DNA of 64,000 bases from Parastagonospora avenae f. sp. tritici 18332-5 (Eukaryota; Ascomycota; Dothideomycetes; Pleosporales; Phaeosphaeriaceae): the NCBI GenBank assembly GCA_022559985.1, contig JAFJTR010000060.1, forward strand, positions 1 through 64,000. Direction: 5' to 3'. Below, piece by piece: positions 31,363 to 42,878 of this stretch (positions are counted from its first letter, which is position 1; each line of letters begins with the position of its first letter). A model generated the notes under the pieces. The model was not told where the DNA came from. It saw nothing but the letters and a program-made list of their open reading frames with translations, and ran no database searches. The position numbers and the translations under genes are program-made.

Positions 31363-32094
31363 ATGCCTTCCATACGCACCTCAGCACCTACAGTCATCCA
31401 CTCTGTTCCCTCTTCACCCAAGATGAACAGGTCGGTTGGCTTCTACCAAGACCCCGTCGAGGGTGTCTCGCGCCCAGTCAACACTTCCGAGTCCTGGGCC
31501 GCCTACAACTTCGAGACGCACGCCCGCAAGTGTGCCTACTGTCACAACCCATACGAAGTCCACCGCAGCCGTGAACAGCTCTGCGATGCCGGCCACCGTC
31601 TTGCTCAAGAAGTGGCTCGCTTCATCTACAACAAGTCTGACGGCAAGACCTACTCCACTGTCGAGGAAGACCACAAGCCCGTCCGTGTTGAGCTCCCAGC
31701 CGGATACGTCGAGGTCAGCAGCCTCCTGAAGGCCATCGAGCGCAGCCTCCGCCACAGGTCTCGACGATCATTCGTCTCCATGGACAACAGCTACTACGTT
31801 GCACCCCGCGTCCCCTCGTCACCAGTCAAGCGCTCCAACTCTGTGAAACTCACTCAAGAGCCCAAGATTAAGACCAAGTCCCGTCCACGCCCACACTCTG
31901 GTGAAATCGTCGACTGGCCGCAGTCCAAGCGCGTCCTTACTGAAATCAGTAGCACGGCCAACACCAAGCGCGGTTCGCTCTACGAGGAGGACTTGGCCCT
32001 CCAGCGTCGCAACGCCAACAAGTACAAGGTCGAAGTCCGCGAACCGTCAGCACGCGACCTCCGCGACCACCGCTCCTCAGGCTACTACCGTTGA
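31363..32094 (+). CDS. Conserved fungal protein with CxxC core, unknown function
   Basis: 243 residues from the ATG at 31363; the open frame extends upstream to 31120, but only from a GTG and across a TATA-like TATATAT at about 31150. ATG 31423 is an alternative. The core, residues about 45-130, reads WAAYNFETHARKCAYCHNPY, then a CDAGH element, EVARFIYNKSDGKTYS and VRVELPAGYVEVSSLLKAIERSL. The CAYC and C-x3-H residues could hold a zinc ion. The C-terminal half is basic, Ser/Pro-rich and probably disordered. I recognise the architecture as a widespread Dothideomycete hypothetical protein but know no function. Third positions are strongly C-biased, suggesting good expression. Confidence 0.8.
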   Translation: MPSIRTSAPTVIHSVPSSPKMNRSVGFYQDPVEGVSRPVNTSESWAAYNFETHARKCAYCHNPYEVHRSREQLCDAGHRLAQEVARFIYNKSDGKTYSTVEEDHKPVRVELPAGYVEVSSLLKAIERSLRHRSRRSFVSMDNSYYVAPRVPSSPVKRSNSVKLTQEPKIKTKSRPRPHSGEIVDWPQSKRVLTEISSTANTKRGSLYEEDLALQRRNANKYKVEVREPSARDLRDHRSSGYYR

Positions 32095-34922
32095 ATAAAG
32101 CCCGGACATGTTTGCACTCGCGCCACACACTACAATACGCACTAAGACACAAGTCTGAACACACTACACCACCACACCGGTCACCCGATGCACGCGGACG
32201 CTGCAAAAGCTCCGCGCCAATCCGCCGCTTGCACATCGACTCTTACATATCGAAAGCTTTGTTTGATAATACCGGCGGGTCACTGGACATGGGACAGGAT
32301 ACTATTAATGGTCACGATGATGGAATACTCCACCGATACAGGTGTTGAGGGAACGATGAGGAAGGGACCCTGGGACGGGTTTTCTGGGCATGACGATGAT
32401 GATGCAGGGGTTCTTTACTTAGCAGCATTTATTGAATCCAGGGTTTCATTATCATTGAAAATCACTTCCGCTTTGCTTTTGCTGTTCCGTGAGGATTATG
32501 TATGTTTGCCACTGGGTGCATTGGTTGTTTGCGCAAGGTGGTAATACTCGAGCCGCAAGACAATACATGCAGCGCATGCTACTACACCCACCAAACTGCC
32601 GGTTTCATCGGATCCTGCATGTTAACACCCTCCGAACTGCACTCCCATCTACTCGCCTGCGCGCCTGCGCATTCCCACTGAGACATTCCCATGACTCCCA
32701 CCCTTCGCGCCGACTACATCCACGCCGTTGCCCAATCACCATCCTACAAGTGAGACAAGGGAGCCAAACACCCGCTCACATGGCCTGGCAAATAGATGAG
32801 ATCGACCGGCGCCGAGTACACTTCTCAACGACCTTGCTTTTTCATATTATCGGGGGTGGCGAGCATCACACCTTGTTTATCACTCGTGGGTGAGTTGGGT
32901 GCAAGAACGGCTATACTACTCTGACTATTGACGATGAAATGCCGCCGAGCTGAAGTTTGCGCCTTGGTTTCTTTACAAATTAGCTGGATAGAAAAAGAAA
33001 TTTTGATACAGGGTCGTTCGCACAACTTCCATCACTCACGAAATTTGGAACCAAGATATCGTGAGTATTCCTTGTTGCGAGGGTGCGGGGCATCGACGTC
33101 AGTCCGGTCAGTTCAGGGTCCTTTCCAAGCTTCCCGATAGATTTCGCTTGCGCGTACACCAGATGCGGTGCGCACAGGGTCTCCGGTGGCATAACTGCTA
33201 GCAGCATTTTATGAAGTCAACATGGCATGATCAATACTTTCGTCGTCGCATGTAGTCGTGGCCTTCTCCACCGGAATATTGTCGCACGTTCCATCGTTTT
33301 TCCCCACTGCCAATCTTCCAGAAGAAGGTCCGTGTGTGAACACGTCAAATATAGACGACGGGGATGATCCCGGGTTGAGAGATCGTCGCGTTGCAGCCTC
33401 ACGATGGTTGAGGTTGGGGAGATGAGGGTGCACATCTGGGTGTGAGTGTGAAGCTTTATCTTCGCATGAGATGAAGTTGGCGAAACTCTGATGCACCGTG
33501 AACACTTTGGCTGTTGGTGTTAGTCTCGCCTTCACTCCTGCGCATCGCCTTTCCCCGACGATGCCTCGCTCCACAAAAGACGTGTTCCTGCATCCGTTGT
33601 CCCTCATCGCCCAACCCCCCACCTCCACCTCACAACTCACCACCAGCAAAACATCTACACCGGCGCACGTGAAACACGCTCGCACGTGCTGTGACAGCTG
33701 TCAAAAAGCGCACGCAGTTCTCTGGTCGACCGCGCATCTTACCCGGCCCATCCTCGCACGCCCATCAACCCCGCAGCGCACGATAGGTCGTCGACAGCGA
33801 TCGCTTGCCATCTAGCTGCATTGCTAACAAGTGAGATGCATTGCAGCCTCACCGGTCCATCAGTGCATGTTCGCCGTCGATGAACTGGAGATCATATCGG
33901 GCTCGGCAGAATTTCTTCACTCGTGATTCGTGAAGAGAGGGAGATTATTTCACGCAATTGCCAGCTGGCGTGCAAATCGCTACTGAGTTGTTTGCGTTGC
34001 TTCATTTTTGCTGTTGGAAAGCTCCGCTCCGACGTCTCGGTACTTACGTTCCGGCGTGCTGGATACCTAGCCCAACCACCACCAGCTTGTCGATCGACCG
34101 TGCAAAAGTGCACAAATCTTACAGGGCAGTGCGCGTTTCAGCGCGCGGCAGAAAAGCCGCACCGGATTGGTCGGGCAGATGGTGCTGTTGAGGTTTGGTG
34201 ATGCGCTTGAGGGTGAGGCGCAGTGCAAGCCACAAACAAGGCTGAGTAAGGGAAAGGGAACCGTGACCTAGAACTCATGATGCGCGCGAACGACGCATTG
34301 TGGACATGAACACCCATACCACTCACACGCCCGGGTATTGGGGGCCGTTGCCGCTTGCTTGCGAACCTTGTTTGCACCAGGCCTACATCTACACCCATAC
34401 GGACCTCGAAATAGAGCATGAGGTACCTACTCTACTGCGCCGCAGGTAGGTTGTTTCATGAACACAGCGCCAATGAGCGTCAGGTTTTCTGCCATACACG
34501 GTGTTGGGATACTTGACGCACGTACTGTCTCGGAGCGGAGGGCGTGGTGTGGGGAAAGAGCTATACTTGGGTACCGCGTGGGTTGCGCGTACATGTCTTA
34601 GATGGGATGGGTGAGCGAAAACTAGGTGCCGAAGATTTGGGGGCCGCAAGCGATGAATGCGACCTGCGAACGTCACTAGTATTGTGTTGAAGGCCCGCAC
34701 GACGCATCTCGACCTGTTCACTACGGCCCCCGAAGTTTCAATTGGAAGTACTGCTCAAGCGAACATGCAAACATCACATCGTCGAAGCCTCAGTGTTGGG
34801 TCATGCTAACATTCCAACCAGCGCGGGGGCCTAATGACGACGGTGAGGTAGCATCGTCAGCCATCTGCAGAACTTTCGAGTGACGCAGTCCGCAATCGAT
34901 ACACCATCGAGACTTTCTCAGC
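32095..34922. other. 2.8 kb intergenic region
   Basis: No supported gene. A minus frame at 33209-33685 (158 codons) has a fairly protein-like second half (residues 75-158) but no motif. The rest is short frames. Confidence 0.45.
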
Positions 34923-36990
34923 CTACATCCGTTCCTGTTTACTCACCACACTCCGCCTCCTCGCCTCCTCCACATCGCCCCCAAAATATCTCGCAATCTC
35001 CACATCCAGCGTCCGCCCCTCGAGCTTCGGCATCGTCTCCGCCTGCTTGACTGGGCTAATTTTTTCGTGATGCGCACTCGCGAAGATGACGTCTAGTTCT
35101 TCGAGGCTCCGGCCCTTGGGCTCGGGGAAGAAGAAGTACACCGAGGGTATGATGGCGGCGTTGAATACCGCGAACATGGTATACGTGTTATACTGCAAGT
35201 TTTCAAATGCTGGTGGTGTGATCATGACGATGAGAAAATTCGACAGCCAGTTCGAACATGTTGATAGTGCATTGGCTTGGATGCGGATCCGGAGTGATGT
35301 GATCTCAGCGGGATACAACCATGTCATGCCGAGCCAGCCTGGGGACATGTCAGCATGTCACATACGTCTTTGGAGTCAGGCTTACCGATCGCGAAGAATG
35401 TGTTGAAGCCGAAGAGGAACACAGTTGCGATGACGCCGTACAATGTGCTTAACACTGGCGCACCTTGCTCGTCGATTGTGGCGGTTGAACTCGTGCCTGC
35501 TAGGATGATCATGCTGGACATCATGCCGAATGCACCGAAGAGCATGAGGTTACGACGGCCGGCGCGCTCGATAAGCGGGATGGCGATTAGGCCTGCGAGG
35601 AAGTATTCGGTGCCGTTGGCGGCGGCGAGGAGGCGCGACATGTCGGGGCCAAAGCCGAGGGAGTTCTCGAAGACGTATGTGGCATAGTAAGTCTGTGTGT
35701 CCCGTCAGTATTCACACCATGTACTACTCGTTATGTAGTTGTACTTACGATCAAATTGATGCCACTGATCTGCTGGAAGAACTGCGCAGCAACACCCAGC
35801 AACGTGCGACGCAGATTCTGCGGCGGACCGTTATAAAGCAGTTCGCGCATCTTGAAGGGGCCGTCTCTACTTTGCGCTTCGAGCGCGTCCTTAATATTAT
35901 TGAGCTCGACTTCAACTTGCTCGGATTGGACTGGTGCGCCAGCGAGTCTAGCGAGTAGATGCCGTGCTTCCTGCTCGCGACCGCGCATCAGCAGCCATCG
36001 TGGAGAGTCGGGCAAGAAGAGAAGTGCGATCCTGGTATGATTGTTAGTGTTGGTACGGAGTGATTCCAATTGTGTGCCTTACATGACCAGTACGGTGAAA
36101 AACGACTGGAAAGCGACCGGAAACCTCCACCGGACAGAGCTGTATGCCTGACCGGCTGGGAGGAAGTAGAAGCCGTATCCAACCCAGTACGAGATCATGA
36201 TTCCAGCAACAATGATCGCGCCGGAGGTAATGATGAGTTTCCCTCGCTTCTCCGGCTTAGCGCATTCAGACTGCCAGGTAGGAATTGCTGATTCCAGTCA
36301 GCATCACATTATTTCACAACTTCCTCTTCAGAACTTACTCGACGTAACCATCCCATTCCCAACACCACCAACAACCCGTCCAACGATGAGAATCGCGTAC
36401 CCATCAACGCCACCGCCGTTTGTCCCACCAGCAGCAACCTGGAAAATCGTTCCAATAATCATGACCAAACTGCCCCAGAACGTACTGCTTTTCCGTCCCC
36501 AAACCTCACCATAAAACAGAATCAACACTGCTCCTAGGAAGCATCCAACTTGATACAGCGCCACAGCCGCAGCCTGCGTATTCGCATCACCAGTACACAT
36601 GCGTTCGTCTCTGACAGTGTTGGTCGGCGAATCAAGCCAGCATATGCTATTCGCTTGAGACAGTGGTGTCATGAGTGGGAAGTGGCGCTGGAAGTCGTTG
36701 AGAGTGAGCAAACCACTCATGACTCCTTGGTCGTAGCCAAACATCAGGAAGGCGAGGCAGGAACACCATGCGATGGCCGTGTTGAGGCGTTTGCCGGAGA
36801 GGAGACCGATACCGGGGACGGGCCATTCTGGGAGGTTGCCAAGTTTGGAGAAGATGCCTACGACGCCGGCTGGAGTGGAGGTATTCTGCTTCTGCCGGTG
36901 GTGCAGTGGTGGATTGACTGCTTCGATCTGGTCGTCTCGCGAGTCTGGTGAATGCTCGGAGCGTTTCTTTTCTTCTGATGAGGTGTCCAT
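34923..36990 (-). CDS. MFS sugar transporter
   Basis: Five exons in transcription order: 36990-36339, 36287-36083, 36031-35749, 35692-35386, 35338-34923; introns 47-56 nt; 620 residues. Every junction keeps frame. Sugar-porter signatures: FGYDQGVMSGLL in helix 1, EVWGRKSS after helix 2, VGRVVGGVGNGM in helix 4, PDSPRWLLMRGREQEA after helix 6, QQISGINLIV in helix 7, PLIERAGRRNLMLFG, and FFFPEPKGRSLEELD after helix 12. It should carry hexoses or related sugars by proton symport in the plasma membrane. The N-terminus (about 55 residues, polar) and C-terminal tail are longer than the family minimum. The exact substrate cannot be read from the sequence. Confidence 0.93.
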
Positions 36991-37373
36991 GGTGTGAATT
37001 AGCTCAACAACACTGCACCTGAGCTCCAGGAGCCATTCAGTTGGAACGTCTTTCCCACTTATATATCACCTGCGGCGCGCTCGGCAACTTTAGGAAGACC
37101 ATTATCGCGGCGCTCCGCTCAAGCCAAGCTTCTCCGTCTCCATACTCTTGGCCGACCCCAGACGGATCCACCAACGAGCCAATTACGAAGTGGGTAGCTC
37201 CAAGACCAAGAGTTGTCTCTTGCCGGGAGACCAAACGAGGCAATCCGATGGTTTTTCAAGCACTGCGTGTGAAAAGTGTATTGGCGCACGATGCGGTTGA
37301 CGTCACTTCGCCATGGTTTTAGTATGAAATTGGGGATCTTGGGATTCGACCCGTCCTCATATCACAACAGGCC
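36991..37373. other. Promoter region of the MFS transporter
   Basis: About 380 bp upstream of the MFS ATG; nothing else recognised. Confidence 0.4.
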
Positions 37374-37994
37374 TCAGCAAGATTCAAGCTGTGGTACCGA
37401 TGTCTTCCAAACCCAGTCCGCGATAGATATCTCGCCGAGCTTCAGAAGAACATGCAGTGCGCCGTAAGCCGCTGCGCAGAGTGCCCCGTCAAAACAATGT
37501 TCTAGGAACGAGTAATGCGCCACTGACGATGTAGGGTTGCTGATGGGTTCTTGCTTTTCTCCACTTGTTGGAAAGTACAGCTGTGATATCATTCGTGAGG
37601 GTGGGCCAAGAACGATGACGGGCACCGGAGCGGAAAGCGCATTCTTGGCGCGCAGCCTCGTCTCGATGTCGCTATATCGACATTGCCTGTTCAGTGGAGC
37701 CGGTGTGGCAGAATCTCACATGAAGATGTCAAGGGAATGAGGAATTGTCAGCGTGCCTGAAAGAACAACTGGAGAGAGGTGTTTGTTCATGTTGGATTTG
37801 CTCATATGGGCTCTTGCCCAATATCGATGTGACCTCAGGACGCCGGCCAATGCTATGCTAGGTGTATCGTACAGTATGCGTGCATCCTCTGACGCGTCTT
37901 CGAGTTGTAGAGTGTGGTTGAAGAACCGGGCCCGTTTGGACAGCCAACTGCGCGGGTCAGTGCTCCTCGATATCTCTTCGCTATCGCCGTGCAA
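37374..37994 (-). CDS. Possible hypothetical protein with a 33-nt intron, or a relic
   Basis: Two minus-strand frames join if a 33-nt stretch (GTGAGA...CACTGAACAG) near 37740-37700 is removed, replacing an in-frame TGA by DIFMQCRYSD. The joined product (about 195 residues) looks protein-like: SWLSKRARFFNHTLQLEDASEDARIL, then VPVIVLGPPSRMISQLYF, then a helical end with HCFDGALCAAAYGALHVLL. An intron this short is unusual for ascomycetes and no good ATG is seen at the 5' end. It may be a decayed gene. No family recognised. Confidence 0.3.
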
Positions 37995-38929
37995 TTGAAG
38001 TCCTTGTGGACTAATCCATTGATGTCTTGGTGTGTGGTGTGATGGTGCGCCTATTTCTTGCCGCGCTTCGCTTCCAGGAAAAGGACCTGTTTCCGTACTG
38101 TCCTGATGTTAGCTTTGACATTCTTGCCCTTTTACACCACATTGCCCCAGCGCTGGCGTGCAATATTCAAGGCCCCGTGATATCCCTCAATTGTGCAGGG
38201 TGCAGTACAGGTGCTGGTGTGGGAGGAGCGGATGGATATGCGTACCGATGGGGTCGTATTTGAGCATGCTCAGCGGTTGATGCGCTCGCGGCCGTTGCAT
38301 TGTGCGATAGTAGCCCGTCATGGCCATCGAGATGAGGCGCACCATGATGGTACGTGACTTCGCTGTTCAATCGTCGTGGTCAGCGGATGTTGGAGTGTTG
38401 CGATGCGATATGTCATGCGATCATCATGGCGACATCCGATCGCACGTGACGCGGACAAGGTATTTGCAGGTATGGAGAGTAGTGTACCTTTCTTAGCCAT
38501 CGCGACGGCGCTATGTTGTATCTTTGGGCGATGTGGTCGGCGTCAATGTCGGCATCGTGAGGTTCTGGTGATGCGAAAGTCGAGCGGCGGATCTTCGGCA
38601 CCGAGCACCGGCCAATGATAGCACGCCAAAGCCCGCAGTCTTGATCCTCTGTTTTGCTTCTTTCTCATATCCTAGAATATGTACAGGTCTCTTTACTGCT
38701 CATCTCGATTCTAAGTTCGATAAATCGTGAGTAGAATCCAGAGCGATGATACAGAGCCACTTTCAGGTTCGCCACCACTTTAAATTGCAGCCTATCTAAC
38801 ATGCGTGCACTGCCCCTGCACAGCATCTGCGATGTGAACTGGAATAGAGCTCTTCACTTCTTTCTTTTTGCAGAATAGATCACATCCTTCTTAAAGATAC
38901 AGTTTCTGATATCGCCCCTCGGTTGACCA
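37995..38929. other. Intergenic, nothing recognised
   Basis: About 930 bp with short overlapping frames only. Confidence 0.45.
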
Positions 38930-40228
38930 GTGCATCTGTCATACTTTCAAACGGCGAACCTGACGCACCAGCTACTAGCGTTCAATATTATGACCCAGCT
39001 CTTGAGTCCGGAACACCGCGACGAGTCTGAACTACCTTCGATTGTCCTTCGTTCAGAGCAACAACCACAGGATCTTGGTCCAGTGTATTCGTCAGAGCCT
39101 CAAATCGAAAGGCGGGCCCGCCAACTGCTAGCCTCGGATGCTAACAAAACGACCGGATATATCACCGAAGGCGCTGTACACTGCTCACGTCTACCATCCT
39201 TCACATTCGAATTCCGGCTCAAACCTACCAAGATCCACACACGAGCATCTGAGACTGAATATCGCCTCTTTCAGGCTCGTGCGAGTCCTACGTCTTGCTG
39301 ATGATGGTACGATTAGGTGTGCCACCAGCAATACCACTCTAGATGTCTCACCATTAGCTTGGATCACTCAGGAGCTTCTGCTCAGCCGCGAGCTGCATCT
39401 GTTTGCTCAAGAGGCTCTTTTTCCGTTTGTAAAGTTGTGTCTCAAGCCATTATTGGAGAATAACATTTGTTCGCCTCGGGGATTCTGGAACAAGGTCGCT
39501 TCTCCTGTAAATCTATATGGACTGAGGCTCATCATGGAAGATATATCAGGGGCAGGCAAGCCAATCGGATTAGCGGAGAACTTGGAGATGTACGGTGAAA
39601 AGTTGTGCGAAGACACTCGTGATTTGGCCTACTCTCTGGTCTCAGTCTCTGTTGATGGAGCGAAGCTTGAGGTCAACTACAGCCTATCACCTATTGAGCT
39701 TGCCAGAGAGGTCCTTTTTCTGGAGCAGGGGAAGCTGTGCATCTGGAGAGCCTTTATGGTAATGCAGACTTTGAAAGTTCACGCCTCGCCCCTGTCAGGT
39801 ATGGACGCATCATTTTGATCGAGATGACCACGGACAAACCCACGTCATTGCGGCATATACCAGAATGCGAACAATGTGGCTTCGAACACAGCATGCGGCC
39901 TCAGCAATGGCATTCACGGCAGTTATCAAGAATGCGGTGCGTATGTCTTCAGTGCAATCATTCAAACGTCTCCGAGTTGTCTAAACTCCACCGATGTGCA
40001 TCCCTCGGCCACCTGTTTCTACTACCAGTCGCGCCAAATTTCAACGACAGTTGTAACTGGGGTCTATTCTGGACTTATGTAGGCGGTGGTTCTTGGCACA
40101 AACTTGAAGGTCGCAAACAAGTTGACCTGACTGAAAGAGAAGTAGTACACAATCTCAAGCTCTCAGTGGAAGTCATTTATGAACTCATGGCTGTCGTCAG
40201 GATGGAAGAAAGCCAGCGTAGTGACTGA
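38930..40228 (+). pseudogene. HET-family relic, copy 3: HET core deleted, frameshifted
   Basis: Collinear with HET copy 2 but broken. About 38980-39180: N-terminal remnant in one frame (SELPSIVLRSEQQPQDLG). About 39229-39350: second frame, LNIASFRLVRVLRLADDGTIRC. It then jumps straight to LAWITQELLLSRELHLFAQEAL, so the roughly 180 residues holding YTCLSYVWG and WIDALCINQ are gone. Next come CEDTRDLAYSLVSVSVDGAKL and, after a one-base frameshift near 39810-39820, the Cys-rich module CEQC-x20-CVCLQC with GHLFLLP and GGGSWHKLEGR, ending at 40228. The loss of the HET core means no death-inducing domain. The C-terminal module is well preserved, which suggests recent decay or remaining use. Confidence 0.8.
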
Positions 40229-42415
40229 GCAGATCGATTCCAACAACTGACACACGGTTCGGGGTCGCTCTCTAGATAGAGAGTAACATCTCAGCAGTTT
40301 ATAGCAACCTAAGTCCACAACATGTTCTTCTACGCTCTGGTATGGTTAGCTGAATGTGAGTGCGAAAGCTACACCCACGTAGTTCAAACATATGGTTGCT
40401 GTACAATGTATGGTATTGTAAGAGACACCGAACTCCAATCGGTGCTACGACTGCAAGTAATCTCAAAAGTTCAACAGTCTGCAGCACCCCTGCCATCATC
40501 GAAGGTCCTTCTCTCCACTCGACCACCAATGGTTTTACATCTTAGCCTTAGCACGCAAGGCTAGGCTACTTCAAAATCTCCTTACAGTGCACTCCTGCTG
40601 TCGTTGCTCCCACAGTCAGAACAACATGCTACCAGATATATGTCGTCGCATTTGCATTTATGGCCACAGGGTTGAAGTGATGGTTGTACCCGATTACAGT
40701 TGCAATCATGCACAGCAGACCCAAGCAATATGCACTGCACCACTGCCCTGCAAGTTATCAATGGACAGCAGTTTCCCCGACTTGAAGCTATGAATGCAGA
40801 AGGGTGTGATTCAGATGATCCGCTCAATTATCTTCATCGCTTCCACCGCTCGTATTATTGAACATGTCCTGTGAGCTTTATGCAAGCAGCTTTACTACAT
40901 CGAGAACCTACCAATTCATCCACCCAATATCCGCCCTGACAATTGTGTGGCGATTAAGCTTGTCGCAGTATCATCCTTGGCAATTGGAGGTGTTATTAGA
41001 CGTGAGATCCGAAACATTGCGACAGGTGCGCCATGTTCGAACAGCGCTGCTGCGTTCAATGACACTGCCTCTCCAGCTTTCAACGTTACTACTTTCAAAG
41101 TGATCACTTACGCATATTTACCATGTTTTCCAACCAGTTCAGGGAACTGCGGAAGAGACGCGCTAGATTCTGCTCAACGGAAAGCCGTTTGATAACTGCA
41201 CAAACCTCCTCAAATTTCCTTTAGACTATCTCATCGGCAAAAGCGCCAGAGATGCTTTCAACAGTGATATTCAGAGGAACGCTTGATCGAAGTACGCCAA
41301 CTGCCACTTGATTGTGCAGGCAGCGAAGTCGCAATTTCTTCAGAACTCAGAGGAAGAACATGGAGCAGACATTCCGCGGAGCTGCGAAAGCAGTCAAGCG
41401 GTGGAACAGTCTGACCGATAGCTGCGACGTAGATATCAGAGGACGCACGACTCTGGAGCATGGTCAGCGCGGATGTCATCCAGGTCTGAAAGGTGCAAAG
41501 GAGCAGAAGTCCTATCGAAAAGAGATCGCCAGCAGCGAGGCATGGAATTCGGCGTTGGCAATGGCTTCTGCTCAATCCTTGCGCCATCAATTCACCCAGG
41601 TTTTTGAGCAGTCACGACAGCAGCAAGATAGAATCAGCGACAATTAAATCAGCGACAATATTCAGCAACCAATTTCTGTTCATCTACATAAGATGTCGGA
41701 GCCCCAACATCCGCTGACATCATTGAACGCCGTCTGACGCGTGTGATGCCACGGTTCTACTGTGCGTCCCGCATCGCTTTACACGGGTTTGTAACTGAGT
41801 ATCTGGAAGCCAATTGCCCGTTTTGGGCGGCGGCCACATTGGTTTAGGTATCGCTTTCTGTAGGTACTTCAACTTGCCACTAGCGGTGCGTCTGTTCTAT
41901 TCTCAGCTACCACACCTCGGCGTCTGGTATGAGGAACCATAGCCCTGTTGGTTTATAGTGCCTGGGAAGATCTGGAGAGGGAAGGAGAAGGAGGAGATGA
42001 CGAATGAAGTGGAAGTGGAAGGGGGAAGAGGTTGAGAAAACTGCGTAGTTCGATTAGACTTACATAAATATGTCTCAAAGCTTGACCATCAGAATCGGCT
42101 GACGACGGTGATGTCGGCTCTGAAAGCTGACGATAATGCCGCGATGAGTGTTCGTTCTTGGCATTTAATCAAGGTCATCCGCTATGAGGAAGCTGGGACC
42201 CTTCTGACATGCCTGGGTGGTGAGATGGAGAAATGGTCAGCTTTGCGCCAAACACACCCCAAACGCCACCCAAGTACTTGGGGACATTCTTCGTGTGGCT
42301 GAGGAGCATTAGTGGTCCTTGCACCCGCCTGTCGCGCTCAGACATGGGCAAAAAGAACGGCCAAAATGGTCACTCCAGTTCCGCGACTCGAACTCACTGG
42401 AAAATGAAACTCCAA
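40229..42415. other. 2.2 kb intergenic region
   Basis: No supported gene. Short frames on both strands (for example 41312-41647 +, 40947-41192 +) lack domains. A GA-rich patch lies at about 41970-42030. Confidence 0.45.
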
Positions 42416-42419
42416 AAAA
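42414..42419 (-). terminator. Pol III T-run of U6
   Basis: Six T on the minus strand directly after GAGAAGCTACCA. Confidence 0.85.
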
Positions 42420-42512
42420 TGGTAGCTTCTCTTTGATTGAGCGTGTCATCCTTAGTGCAGGGGCCATGCTAATCTTCTCTGTATAGTTTCAAATTGACAT
42501 ATGCCCGAAGGC
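42416..42512 (-). ncRNA. U6: U6 spliceosomal snRNA
   Basis: The minus strand carries the near-invariant U6 core: CAATTTGAAAC, TATACAGAGAAGATTAGCA (ACAGAGA box, AGC triad) and TGGCCCCTGC, ACTAAGGATGACACG (U4/U2-pairing region and internal stem-loop). The 5' end GCC-TTCG-GGC forms the expected 5' hairpin. A T6 run (42419-42414) is the RNA polymerase III terminator. A TATA box (AAATATAA, 42543-42536) stands 24-31 bp before G42512, standard spacing for U6. Length about 97 nt, as in other fungi. It pairs with U4 and then U2 and the 5' splice site in the catalytic spliceosome. No intron is seen within it. Confidence 0.96.
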
Positions 42513-42535
42513 GAAGGACTGACAATTTGTTGTGG

Positions 42536-42543
42536 TTATATTT
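42536..42543 (-). promoter_or_regulatory. TATA box of U6
   Basis: AAATATAA on the minus strand; the 24-31 bp spacing fixes the U6 5' end at about 42512. Confidence 0.7.
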
Positions 42544-42878
42544 GAGTTTGTTGTTGTTGCGGGCCGCTGACTGCGGGAACTCAAGGCAGCAGACGGCACG
42601 TGATCCGCGCTACCGACGAACTTCGAACGCAGCTGGGCGTGTGCGGTGATGAGTTTTGGTAGCTGCAAGATGATCAGAGCGCTGTCATAAGTTAGCATGG
42701 TTTTCTTGTAAATGTAGGCACAAATCCCCGAATTTTTCGCAATCGGCTCCGCACCGTTAAGAGAGCCGAGGGCAGCATGGCTTTCTGGCAAGCTCATACT
42801 GGAACCTGGATGCCCTCATCGTGTCGCCGGTGTTGGCTTGGAACGTGAAAAGCGCAGGAGGCTAGCCAGGTTCATCTA

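Noticed and set aside
37335..37360. Minus-strand GGGTCGAATCCC resembling a B box
   Set aside because: T stem is poor and no A box is found upstream.
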